DNA of 11,856 nt from Planctomycetaceae bacterium (GTDB taxonomy: Bacteria; Planctomycetota; Planctomycetia; Planctomycetales; Planctomycetaceae), in assembly GCA_027000105.1 (NCBI GenBank), contig JALTOP010000406.1, positions 1-11,856 of the forward strand. Reading direction: 5' to 3'. Positions 1 to 6,307 of the stretch are shown piece after piece (the first letter of the stretch is position 1; each line of letters opens with the position of its first letter). The notes under the pieces were generated by a model. It was not told the DNA's origin. It did not search any database and saw only the letters and a list, made by a program, of their open reading frames with translations. The position numbers and the translations under genes were made by a program.

Positions 1-630
1 ACAAAGGCGAACGAACAAAAACAGGGATAACAGCGCGATCAGCAACCCTCCCCACATTTCGCGTCGCGGATTCAGGTCTGCGTCCGGTTCGAAGTCCCAG
101 CTGTCTGAAAAATAGATCAGAGGCAGTGTTCTGTTTTCAGGATCGAAAGGTGAGTTGAGCAGCCAGATTCCTGCAAACATGAGTCCAAGAAGGATGGGCA
201 GAAGCAGGGCCATCTCCCATGGTCGGTAGCGTTTTCCGCCCAGTCCCATTCCCAGAAACGCTCCTGCGAAGCCGATCCAGATCCCCCCTTTAATAAACAG
301 GCCCAGCATTCCCCAACGTAGTGCCTGCCAGTTACTGGCGAGTTCGCTGTCATGTGTCAGCCCGAGAGTTTGACCGTATGTCATCGATCCCCCAATGCCG
401 ATCGCGACCGCCATCATCGCCGCCGCCCGCGCCGCTTTCAGGGAAGATGTCCAGGGAATAAACATCAGGACAAGGGTCAACGAAGAAAGGACTCCGGCGA
501 TCATGGCACCCGATTCATGCCCGTATTGACCACGGATACCCCAGCCCATTCCCGCGGCCATCGCAGTCACAATCATGGCAGCGACCAGATGAAAAATGCT
601 GCTCCGTCGGTTACTCTCAATTCTGTTCAT
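1..630 (-). CDS. Conserved multi-pass membrane protein, N-terminal part (runs off left edge)
   Basis: An open frame of 210 codons starts with ATG at 630-628 and is still open at base 1, so the C-terminus is outside the window. The start is preceded by a weak purine-rich site (GAGAAAGCGAG). The protein is strongly hydrophobic, with about six predicted membrane spans near residues 12-32, 41-60, 67-85, 107-129, 138-157 and 195-210. Between the first two lies the Gly-rich motif GWGIRGQYGHESGAM (about residues 29-43), which I remember as typical of an uncharacterised planctomycete membrane family. An acidic loop at about residues 175-190 precedes the last span. It lies 99 bp downstream of the heme-domain gene on the same strand, so co-transcription is possible. 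The function is unknown and no catalytic motif is visible. Transport or sensing would be a guess. Confidence 0.8.
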   Translation of the reverse strand, partial: MNRIESNRRSSIFHLVAAMIVTAMAAGMGWGIRGQYGHESGAMIAGVLSSLTLVLMFIPWTSSLKAARAAAMMAVAIGIGGSMTYGQTLGLTHDSELASNWQALRWGMLGLFIKGGIWIGFAGAFLGMGLGGKRYRPWEMALLLPILLGLMFAGIWLLNSPFDPENRTLPLIYFSDSWDFEPDADLNPRREMWGGLLIALLSLFLFVRLC

Positions 631-729
631 ACTCGCTTTCTCAAAACCACTTCCAATTTGTACCTGGTTCCCGGCTTGTAGTTGGAATGCCCGATGGCAT
701 CTGCCCTGCTGAATCGGATTCTTTTACAA

Positions 730-1977
730 TCAGGGGCCTTCTTTTCTGTGATAGGCCTGCGGGGAGTTGGCTCGAAGCTCAACAAAAGCGATCAAGTCGC
801 ATATTTCCTGGAACGACAGTGGATCCAATGTTCCGACCGGCATGTTGGATTGTCTGGAAGGTGAGATCGATTCGATATCGCCTTTCTCGATGGAAGACTT
901 TTTTCCTTCTGAATCGATAATCTGTACCACTCCCGCTTTTCCGACAGACATCAATCCGGAGTAGGTCTTGCCTGAAGTCGTTAGCACGGTGACACTGGGG
1001 TAATCTTCATTCAATTCGAGATTGGGGAACAGAATCGCTTCCAGCAGTTCTTTTCGCTGCCTCAAACCGGCGATATCAGAAAGATCGGGTCCCAGGTTTT
1101 CCCCTACATCACCCTTGCGATGGCATTTGGCACAACCCGCTTTTTGGTAAACGGTTTTACCACGCTTGACATTTTCCTTATCGAAAACCAGGGGGGCGAG
1201 TTTCTTTTTCAGCTCCTCATACCTCCAGCGGCTTTTTTCAGGAAGTTTTGGCCAGGCAGGATCAAGCTCATTCGGCCATTTTTTACGAAACCAGTTTTGA
1301 TAGGCTGACAGTATTTCGCAGTTGGTGGCTTTTGCTTTCATCTTTAACAATTCGGCCGGTCGCACATTGGTCCAATGCTGGAGAAGCCGAATGGAGACGC
1401 CCTGGTCGGATTCAGGCAAGCGTAGACCAATCAGGATGATTCTGCGGATCCAGCGCGGATTGGTGGCTCGTTGACGATATCGGGTAAGGGCCTTCATGAC
1501 GGAGACGGCCTGATCACCTTCGACAACCGTGAGAGAGCGGATCAGAAATCGCCAAATGGCCAGATCGGATGGCTTTTGAATCGCGTAGAGGCTCAAGGCA
1601 TAAGCGGCTTCATCACGATGTTCGGTATCAGTTTCAAAAACGGTTCGAATGTACTGGATCGCATTCTTGTCCAGTGACCTGGCAAGCAGGCAGAGAACTT
1701 TTTCCCGCAATCGGGAAACTTCGGGATCACGATGCCCGGAAAGTTCGTCATCGATCGCAATCAGGCGACGTCGAGCATCCCGTTGATCCAATCGGCTTGC
1801 CAACTGATCGGTCTCCGTCTCCAGGTTGGACAGTTCAGAGGCAGGCAAACTGCCCTTTTCCACCGCAATCGCAGCCGTACTGCCACACAACAGGGGGCTG
1901 CCAGACAGCAGAAAAGCAAAGAGGCAGGAAACAATGAGTCCCGGGCAATTCATTAACCGGCTGATCTGAGGATACAT
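730..1977 (-). CDS. Exported protein with C-terminal cytochrome c-type heme-binding domain (TIGR02603-like)
   Basis: The predicted 415-aa protein has a hydrophobic N-terminal export signal (about residues 9-36), a long mostly helical middle region with HEAT-like character, and a C-terminal heme domain. The heme motif is CAKCH at residues 282-286, which would attach heme c covalently through C282 and C285, with H286 as axial ligand. A Met in NMPVG (M379) is the likely distal ligand, as is usual in this family. This architecture is typical of the many planctomycete 'putative heme-binding domain' proteins thought to act in the periplasm in electron transfer linked to polymer breakdown; the substrate here is unknown. 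The frame is open back to an ATG at 2097. I chose the ATG at 1977 because it puts the signal sequence near the N-terminus; an ATG at 1953 would also fit, and none has a strong ribosome site. No sulfatase or PQQ-propeller domain is fused upstream, so this is a short family member. Confidence 0.85.
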   Translation of the reverse strand: MYPQISRLMNCPGLIVSCLFAFLLSGSPLLCGSTAAIAVEKGSLPASELSNLETETDQLASRLDQRDARRRLIAIDDELSGHRDPEVSRLREKVLCLLARSLDKNAIQYIRTVFETDTEHRDEAAYALSLYAIQKPSDLAIWRFLIRSLTVVEGDQAVSVMKALTRYRQRATNPRWIRRIILIGLRLPESDQGVSIRLLQHWTNVRPAELLKMKAKATNCEILSAYQNWFRKKWPNELDPAWPKLPEKSRWRYEELKKKLAPLVFDKENVKRGKTVYQKAGCAKCHRKGDVGENLGPDLSDIAGLRQRKELLEAILFPNLELNEDYPSVTVLTTSGKTYSGLMSVGKAGVVQIIDSEGKKSSIEKGDIESISPSRQSNMPVGTLDPLSFQEICDLIAFVELRANSPQAYHRKEGP

Positions 1978-2347
1978 GACGTGGCGTCCGCTCAATAACC
2001 TGGGAAGAGAAATACAGGAACAGGGCATCATCATACCCCGACCATGGAGACAAATGCCAGAATAGACGCCCGGTTGATGACTTGCCAGTGAATTCAACGA
2101 CCTTCCGGCAATTAAAACGGGACTGCAACAAATGATTCATCGATCGCCCTTTCCTGCCGGCAAAGGCGGGTATTCGAGCAAAAACTGGAACAACAAGGGG
2201 AGGCTTCAGAATTTGAACATCCCATTCCCAGTGCTTGAGCGATCGCGCACAGTCCGTCCGTTCGCGGAAGGATGAGTATGGAAAGAACAAGCATGGAAAG
2301 GTGGGCTGAAACTGACCATGCCAGCGGGAATAAGGTGAAAGACAAAA

Positions 2348-2421
2348 TGGGGCTGCTCGGACTTGAACCGAGAACCAACGAATTATGAGTTCGCTGCTCT
2401 AACCGATTGAGCTACAGCCCC
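2348..2421 (-). tRNA. tRNA with CAT anticodon (elongator Met, or Ile2 after lysidine modification)
   Basis: Read on the minus strand from 2421, the 74 bases fold into a full cloverleaf: acceptor stem GGGGCTG/CAGCCCC, D-arm GCTC/GAGC with a GGTT-containing loop, anticodon stem GCGAA/TTCGT (one G-T pair) around the loop CTCATAA, variable loop TGGTT, and T-arm CTCGG/CCGAG around TTCAAGT. The discriminator base is A (2348). The next bases are TTT, so the 3' CCA must be added by tRNA nucleotidyltransferase. The CAT anticodon fits elongator tRNA-Met or tRNA-Ile2, whose C34 is changed by TilS. The initiator is excluded because the first acceptor pair is a G-C Watson-Crick pair and the anticodon stem lacks the three G-C pairs. 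Confidence 0.95.
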
Positions 2422-2444
2422 TCTGCAAAAATGCTCCCCGAACT

Positions 2445-2473
2445 GCATTACCGCTTGCCCTGTTGGTAGGCAA
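2445..2473 (-). promoter_or_regulatory. Probable promoter of the CAT-anticodon tRNA
   Basis: On the minus strand a -35-like TTGCCT (2473-2468) and a -10-like TAATGC (2450-2445) are separated by 17 bp. The predicted start near 2438 leaves a leader of about 16 bases before the tRNA. Both boxes match 4 of 6 consensus positions, so support is moderate and comes mainly from spacing and position. An inverted repeat (2453-2475) overlaps the spacer. Confidence 0.4.
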
Positions 2474-2694
2474 GCCGCGCTGCACCCGTGTTTGAAAACA
2501 ATCGCAATCGCTTTCAAACTGAAAGTCCCTACGCTGTGCAGAGTGTAGGGAGAAACAGCCGTTTTTTCCAGCTTACTCCGAATCAAAGAGTGATCGGTAC
2601 CCCGAAAGTTCAGCAATTTCTCATGAAATACCAGCAGAAAAACAAAATCGTGCCATATACTACTAACGGTAAAAGTTTGCGAACGGCTCGCAAA
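2453..2694. repeat. Cluster of four perfect short inverted repeats
   Basis: There are four hairpin-forming repeats: GCTTGCC/GGCAAGC (2453-2459 and 2469-2475), GTTTGAAA/TTTCAAAC (2490-2497 and 2512-2519), TCCCTAC/GTAGGGA (2526-2532 and 2545-2551) and TTTGCGA/TCGCAAA (2676-2682 and 2688-2694, loop of 5). Only the third is followed fairly soon by a T-run on the plus strand (2562-2567), so it could be a weak terminator, but nothing upstream on that strand needs one. A 7-bp hairpin is expected by chance roughly once per kilobase, so four in about 240 bp is more than expected. The function is unknown. Confidence 0.5.
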
Positions 2695-2935
2695 TTATGG
2701 AGAATTACCAGTTTGGCCACGGCTATCAGAATGAACCAGCCACGCTGGGCTTTGATTGTGCTGCAACCAATGATCGACGGGAATGAGCAGTAACACGAAA
2801 GTGAAGGGGATTCGCCGTACCTGTCGGCGGGCGAAGCAAGGCATTTCGCCGCCTGAGGGAATCTGAGGGAAGAAGTAATGAATTGCGAGACAAGATAAAT
2901 TTTATATTAATTGCCCCAATAAACGGAATATTTGT

Positions 2936-2965
2936 TTGACACATCGTTGGTGAAAACCCTAATAT
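2936..2965 (+). promoter_or_regulatory. Strong sigma70-type promoter for the DUF1559 gene
   Basis: A perfect -35 box TTGACA (2936-2941) is followed after 18 bp by TAATAT (2960-2965), which differs from the -10 consensus at one position (TATAAT). It faces the DUF1559 gene and lies in an AT-rich stretch. Transcription would start near 2972, giving a leader of almost 300 bases before the chosen start codon. Confidence 0.65.
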
Positions 2966-2971
2966 GAGTCA

Positions 2972-3267
2972 AGAAGACTTAGGGATTATACTGGTGTTCG
3001 TGCGTATCGTATCGATATCAACACAGAGTTATGTGCTTATGTCATGGTTTTGGATCGCCCGCAATTCTGTTCCGGGAACATTTCTGGTATAGGTGTAGAA
3101 TGGGCGGTAACTTGTTTTAGAGTTCCCCGTTCGGGGTGTTTGAGTTGGGCCAGCGGTTCTTAGCCCGTCGTATCTGTTGTGTGTGGGTCATGTTTTGAGC
3201 TGCGACAATGCGTCGGGAAACATTTGGGTTGTTTCTTTATTTTTTTGAAAGTGTGAAGGGGGAAGGG
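2972..3267 (+). other. Long 5' leader of the DUF1559 gene
   Basis: If the promoter at 2936-2965 is used, this stretch is transcribed but not translated. It contains the dyad GTTCC-G-GGAAC (3069-3079) and a small stable hairpin CCCC-GTTC-GGGG (3125-3136). A TAGAAT at 3096-3101 lies 16 bp after the GGAAC, so a second extracytoplasmic-function-like promoter inside the leader cannot be excluded. I recognise no known riboswitch. The region could instead hold an independent regulatory site. Confidence 0.35.
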
Positions 3268-4296
3268 ATGAAGGTTATGAATGAACAAGGCAGACGGAGG
3301 AAAGGATTTACTTTGATCGAGCTGCTGGTAGTGATTGCGATTATCGCAATTCTCGTGGCTCTGTTGTTGCCCGCCGTCCAGCAGGCCCGTGAGGCAGCAC
3401 GCAGGAGCTCCTGCAAAAACAACATGAAGCAGATCGGGTTGGCGTTACACAACTATCATGATACGCACAGCAGTTTCCCGTTTGCTTATTTTGTGGGTAA
3501 TTTAGCTAGCGGTGACTTGAATCTTTCAAGTTGCTATATTCAATTGCTTCCTTTTGTTGAGCAGGCTCCTCTGTATGATCGATGGGATTCGAATGTTCCA
3601 GCTTTTAATGAGGCTGTTGCGTTCTACAACCCCGCTACCGTGCAGAGTAACCTGGATGTAATTAAGAGTGTGATTCCCGTTTTTGTATGCCCTTCGACGC
3701 CAGAAGCTGATGTGCACGACTACACTGTTCCTGCCCCAGGGTTGGGAAACATCACGTGGACAGCCGCTCGTTGCGACTACTCGGTTACAACTGGTGTACT
3801 GGGTACGTACGCTAGTATCGCATATTCTGGCAGCCCCGGAGGCAATCGTGGGGGAGTTCTTGCACCCGTTGGTATTAATCCAACAACTGGTCTACCTGAT
3901 GGGAGGGCAATGAGGTTTCGGGACATTACAGACGGTACATCTAATACGGTCGTATTTGGTGAGCGAGTTGGTGGAACCAATGTTTACAGGAAAACTACAA
4001 TTGATAGCGCGCTGACATCTGCTCTGGGCGGTACACAAGGTGGTGCGTGGGGTGATCTCCTGATTGGCGAGCACTGGCTTGGTGGTGCGTTGTATGACGG
4101 TAATCCTCTTGGAGGTGGGCCCTGTGCGATTAACTGTACCAACGCTCGTGGAGCAGGTTTTATGAGTTTCCATACTGGCGGTGCACAGTTTATAATGGGC
4201 GATGGTGCTGTCCGCTTCATTTCTGCGAATGTGGATGCACACACTTTTGCCAGTTTGATCACCCGGGCAAAAGGAGAAATTGTCGGAGAATTCTAA
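3268..4296 (+). CDS. DUF1559 pseudopilin-like protein with type IV prepilin N-terminus
   Basis: The predicted 342-aa protein begins with a short basic leader and the prepilin signal KGFTLIELLVVIAIIAIL. The prepilin peptidase would cut between G13 and F14; E18 is the conserved Glu at +5 and the following ~20 residues form the hydrophobic pilin helix. The rest is the DUF1559 (SBP_bac_10-type) domain: PAVQQAREAARRSSC, NNMKQIGLALHNYHDTHSSFP and, near the C-terminus, FHTGGAQFIMGDGAVRFI (about residues 301-318), the usual H-x9-DG box. Planctomycetes carry this family in many copies; proteins are thought to be exported and membrane- or pseudopilus-associated, but no function is established. I chose ATG 3268 because AAGGGGGAAGGG lies just before it; the frame is open back to an ATG at 3208, which would give an unusually long leader. 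A terminator follows at 4383 and a lipoprotein gene of the type commonly found beside DUF1559 genes follows that. Confidence 0.93.
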   Translation: MKVMNEQGRRRKGFTLIELLVVIAIIAILVALLLPAVQQAREAARRSSCKNNMKQIGLALHNYHDTHSSFPFAYFVGNLASGDLNLSSCYIQLLPFVEQAPLYDRWDSNVPAFNEAVAFYNPATVQSNLDVIKSVIPVFVCPSTPEADVHDYTVPAPGLGNITWTAARCDYSVTTGVLGTYASIAYSGSPGGNRGGVLAPVGINPTTGLPDGRAMRFRDITDGTSNTVVFGERVGGTNVYRKTTIDSALTSALGGTQGGAWGDLLIGEHWLGGALYDGNPLGGGPCAINCTNARGAGFMSFHTGGAQFIMGDGAVRFISANVDAHTFASLITRAKGEIVGEF

Positions 4297-4382
4297 ACGT
4301 AGTTTAATATTCTGCGTGACCGGCTGCTCTTATGATTTGTGAGGCGAGCAAGGTGTGGCGGTCAATTTGAGAGGCCTCTGTG

Positions 4383-4424
4383 GCCAGGTTGCTCGTTTTT
4401 TCAATGCGGACAACCTGGCTTTTT
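4383..4424 (+). terminator. Probable rho-independent terminator after the DUF1559 gene
   Basis: A perfect 9-bp stem GCCAGGTTG/CAACCTGGC (4383-4391 and 4411-4419) is followed directly by five T's (4420-4424). The loop is 19 bases and contains its own T-run, which is longer than usual. It lies 87 bp past the DUF1559 stop codon and separates that gene from the lipoprotein gene. Confidence 0.65.
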
Positions 4425-4590
4425 CATTATGGCAGTTAACGATTTGTATAGCCTGCTTCTATTCGAGGAATGTTAGCTCTTGTGTTAGTGGATGTTGCTA
4501 AGCAAAATCTAAAGTGGTGTGTCAGAGTGGCAGTGTTTTTTCGCTAATGAAGGTAAGATTTTTTTCAGCAGTGCTAGGAGATATGGGCTC

Positions 4591-5064
4591 ATGAATCTGT
4601 TTCTTCGTTCAATATTGCTCTTGTCATTTGTTTCTCTCATTTTTGGATGTGGTAGTGGAGGGGAGGAGCCGTATCGAAAAAAAACTACCGTTGTCAGAGG
4701 AAGTATTACTGTGGATGGCGTGCCTCCTGATTCTCCCCTTGCAATTACATGTGTTCCGGTTGATGGAATGGATAAGGAAAATCCTTCTATTACACGAGCA
4801 ATGTCAGATGATTTGGGAAACTTTGAGCTTTCCACTTATGAACAGGGAGACGGGATACCGGAGGGAGAATACGTTCTTACTTTCGTTTGGGGAAAAATGG
4901 ATCTGATTTCCCGAAATTATGGGGGGCCAGATAAGCTTGGCGGGAAATATGCCAAACCGGAAAGTTCGGGAATAAAATTATCGGTAAAGGGTTCTGAACC
5001 GATTGATATGGGAACAATTGAGTTAACCACGGATGCTAAGGGGAGTGCGAAGACTAAAGATTAG
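4591..5064 (+). CDS. Small lipoprotein with carboxypeptidase-regulatory-like fold
   Basis: The predicted 157-aa protein has a lipoprotein signal: hydrophobic residues 3-18, then SLIFG-C with C20 as the lipidated residue, followed by a Gly/Ser/Glu linker. Residues about 34-150 look like the beta-sandwich (transthyretin / carboxypeptidase regulatory-like) domain common in small planctomycete lipoproteins: VVRGSITVDGVP, DDLGNFELSTY, GIPEGEYVLTFVW, GGPDKLGGKYAKPESS and a final DMGTIELTT. No catalytic residues are evident. I chose ATG 4591 because AGGAG lies 10 bases upstream and the signal peptide starts there; the frame is open back to 4519 but that adds a non-signal extension. The stretch is richer in A/T than the neighbouring clpX and glyA. 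The role is unknown; genes like this often follow DUF1559 genes, suggesting a shared cell-surface job. Its stop codon lies in the target duplication of the next element. Confidence 0.85.
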   Translation: MNLFLRSILLLSFVSLIFGCGSGGEEPYRKKTTVVRGSITVDGVPPDSPLAITCVPVDGMDKENPSITRAMSDDLGNFELSTYEQGDGIPEGEYVLTFVWGKMDLISRNYGGPDKLGGKYAKPESSGIKLSVKGSEPIDMGTIELTTDAKGSAKTKD

Positions 5065-5226
5065 CTGGACAGCGCCAGGTTTGTTTTGAAATCTTCCGTA
5101 ATTCTTTTAGAACAAACACGTTACACTTCAATGTCAAAATAGGGGATACTCCGGCGTCCATTTGCCACAACTTGTTTTGTGTGAACACGTTAGTTCAATA
5201 TTGACTCTGAACCTGGCGCTGTCCAG
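5065..5226. mobile_element. MITE-like element: 162 bp, 17-bp terminal inverted repeats, TTAG target duplication
   Basis: The left end CTGGACAGCGCCAGGTT (5065-5081) is perfectly repeated in inverse orientation at the right end (5210-5226). TTAG occurs immediately outside both ends (5061-5064 and 5227-5230), as expected for a 4-bp target-site duplication. The interior has no open frame of useful length, so the element cannot encode a transposase and would depend on one in trans. Inside, AACACGTTA (5115-5123 and 5184-5192) with TTCAAT shortly after (5127-5132 and 5194-5199) forms an imperfect direct repeat. TTAG fits the YTAR duplication known for the IS5 group, so an IS5-family helper is possible, but the ends alone do not prove the family. 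Inserted right at the lipoprotein stop codon, it would also form a long stem at the mRNA's 3' end. Confidence 0.75.
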
Positions 5227-5373
5227 TTAGAATTTTTGATGAACGGTCGTTTCGAGGGTGACAAGCTCAACGGTCGTTATTCAGATCCGGAAAAATCTGA
5301 ATTCACAGTCACCGTCAAGGAAGGAGACAAAGAGGGTGTTGATCTGGGGATTATTACCCTGACGACAAAGTAG
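5227..5373 (+). pseudogene. 3' fragment of a second, related lipoprotein gene
   Basis: An open frame ending in TAG at 5371-5373 translates from 5239 as MNGRFEGDKLNGRYSDPEKS and on to GVDLGIITLTTK (44 residues). It matches the C-terminus of the intact lipoprotein just upstream (about residues 107-148): DKLNGRYSDPE against DKLGGKYAKPE, and VDLGIITLTT against IDMGTIELTT, about 16 identities over 37 positions with a two-residue gap. The similarity appears to begin right at the right edge of the inserted element (LEF, 5227-5235). The signal peptide, lipobox and first two thirds of the domain are missing and there is no ribosome binding site, so this is most likely the remnant of a tandem paralogue. 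It could be translated as a short peptide from ATG 5239, but nothing supports that. Confidence 0.75.
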
Positions 5374-5567
5374 TGCCCCACGACGGAGCGATCATTGGTT
5401 TTGCATGTCTGTCAATACGGGGAGGTCGGGTTGCTTCGGTCGTTCCGCCCTCCCTTTGGCTTTGACGGGATGCGATTGGTACGGGCGGGCTCCGGTCGGA
5501 GCTGCGCTGCTTGCTTTTCTTCACCTGCTCTTTGCGCTCAGGTCTGTCTGTCCAGTCATTTGGCAGG

Positions 5568-6050
5568 TCAACTGTTAGCCGCGTATTTTTCTGCGGCTTC
5601 CAGGATCCAAAGGTCGATCAATTCCTTAAACGATTCGAGATCGAGTTCGCTGAGTCTTTGAAAGTGGTTCCTGGCGTACAGTTCCTTGTTTCGAATCGTC
5701 GCTTTGGCGTTCAGATCGACCAGATGAGAAGAAGTGAAGGGGCGTATGATCATTTGGATCTGACTGAAATAGCGCTCGGCTTCACCCCGATTCATTTCGA
5801 TATCATCCCGGCGGATGTTTGCCCCCCAGCCCTGTTTATCAGCGATCGTGGTGTATTCAAAACCGGGAAAGTGATCAACCAGTTTTTTCAGACAATCTTC
5901 GATATGGTCTGAAAGTTCCAGTCGGGCGGCAGAATGGAGGGCCTTCAGTTCCTCTTCGGTGGCTGCCTGATCTGCTTGAGACTGCTGCTTCGATTGTCTC
6001 GTTTTCTGTCCTCGATCGATTGCTTTTTGAAGCCGGTTTTCAAAATCCAT
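5568..6050 (-). CDS. Hypothetical protein, possible cytoplasmic planctomycete family
   Basis: The predicted protein has 160 residues (161 from an ATG one codon earlier, 6053). AAGGA lies five bases before the second ATG and only two before the first, so I prefer 6050. There is no signal peptide or membrane segment. The first ~45 residues are rich in Gln, Lys, Glu and Ala and probably form a helix or coiled coil; the rest is a compact mixed region with the notable stretches DHFPGFEYTTIADKQGWGANIRRDD (about residues 59-83), IRPFTSSHLVDLNAKATIRNKELYARNHFQRL and a final ELIDLWILEAAEKYA. I do not recognise a family or any catalytic motif. The composition and clean coding frame over its whole length suggest a real gene. 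It is divergent from the SHOCT-like gene, with about 257 bp between the starts. Confidence 0.75.
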   Translation of the reverse strand: MDFENRLQKAIDRGQKTRQSKQQSQADQAATEEELKALHSAARLELSDHIEDCLKKLVDHFPGFEYTTIADKQGWGANIRRDDIEMNRGEAERYFSQIQMIIRPFTSSHLVDLNAKATIRNKELYARNHFQRLSELDLESFKELIDLWILEAAEKYAANS

Positions 6051-6307
6051 CATGATCCTTGTGCTTGTTCAGGTTTTGAAGAGAACTGGTTTTTGGTCCG
6101 TGTTTCGGTGCTGCACGAAGCGGGATTCCCGGCGAGATAACAGATGTTTTCAGCAACTCCGGTATTGCATTCCTGATTCTCTACGCGATAATTGGAGCGA
6201 GGGCGGACAGACAGAAAATAATTTCCCGGTAAACGCCGGAATTGTAACGTTTTCGTCAAGTTTGTCAGATCGTACAATTTTTGAGGGCCTGAGGGAACCG
6301 AGGGGCA

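Larger units (their letters stand above)
2422..2934. other. Gene-free spacer between the tRNA and the DUF1559 promoter
   Basis: No open frame here has a ribosome binding site, a recognisable product or plausible composition. The tRNA promoter is at its left end and an inverted-repeat cluster lies at 2453-2694 (separate entry). From about 2700 to 2934 I see only a short direct repeat of GAGGGA (about 2854 and 2864) and an AT-rich run before the promoter. Confidence 0.6.

Noticed and set aside
1835..2378. Overlapping minus-strand open frames upstream of the heme-domain gene
   Set aside because: They partly overlap the heme gene's signal region or the tRNA in another frame, give Cys/Ser-rich products without recognisable domains, and have no clear ribosome sites.
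2348..2421. tRNA as an integration site for a genomic island
   Set aside because: No partial copy of the tRNA 3' end and no integrase gene are visible in the window.
2488..2793. Plus-strand frame of 101 codons after the tRNA
   Set aside because: It starts at GTG without a ribosome site, covers several hairpins, and its product looks random. It probably is not a gene.
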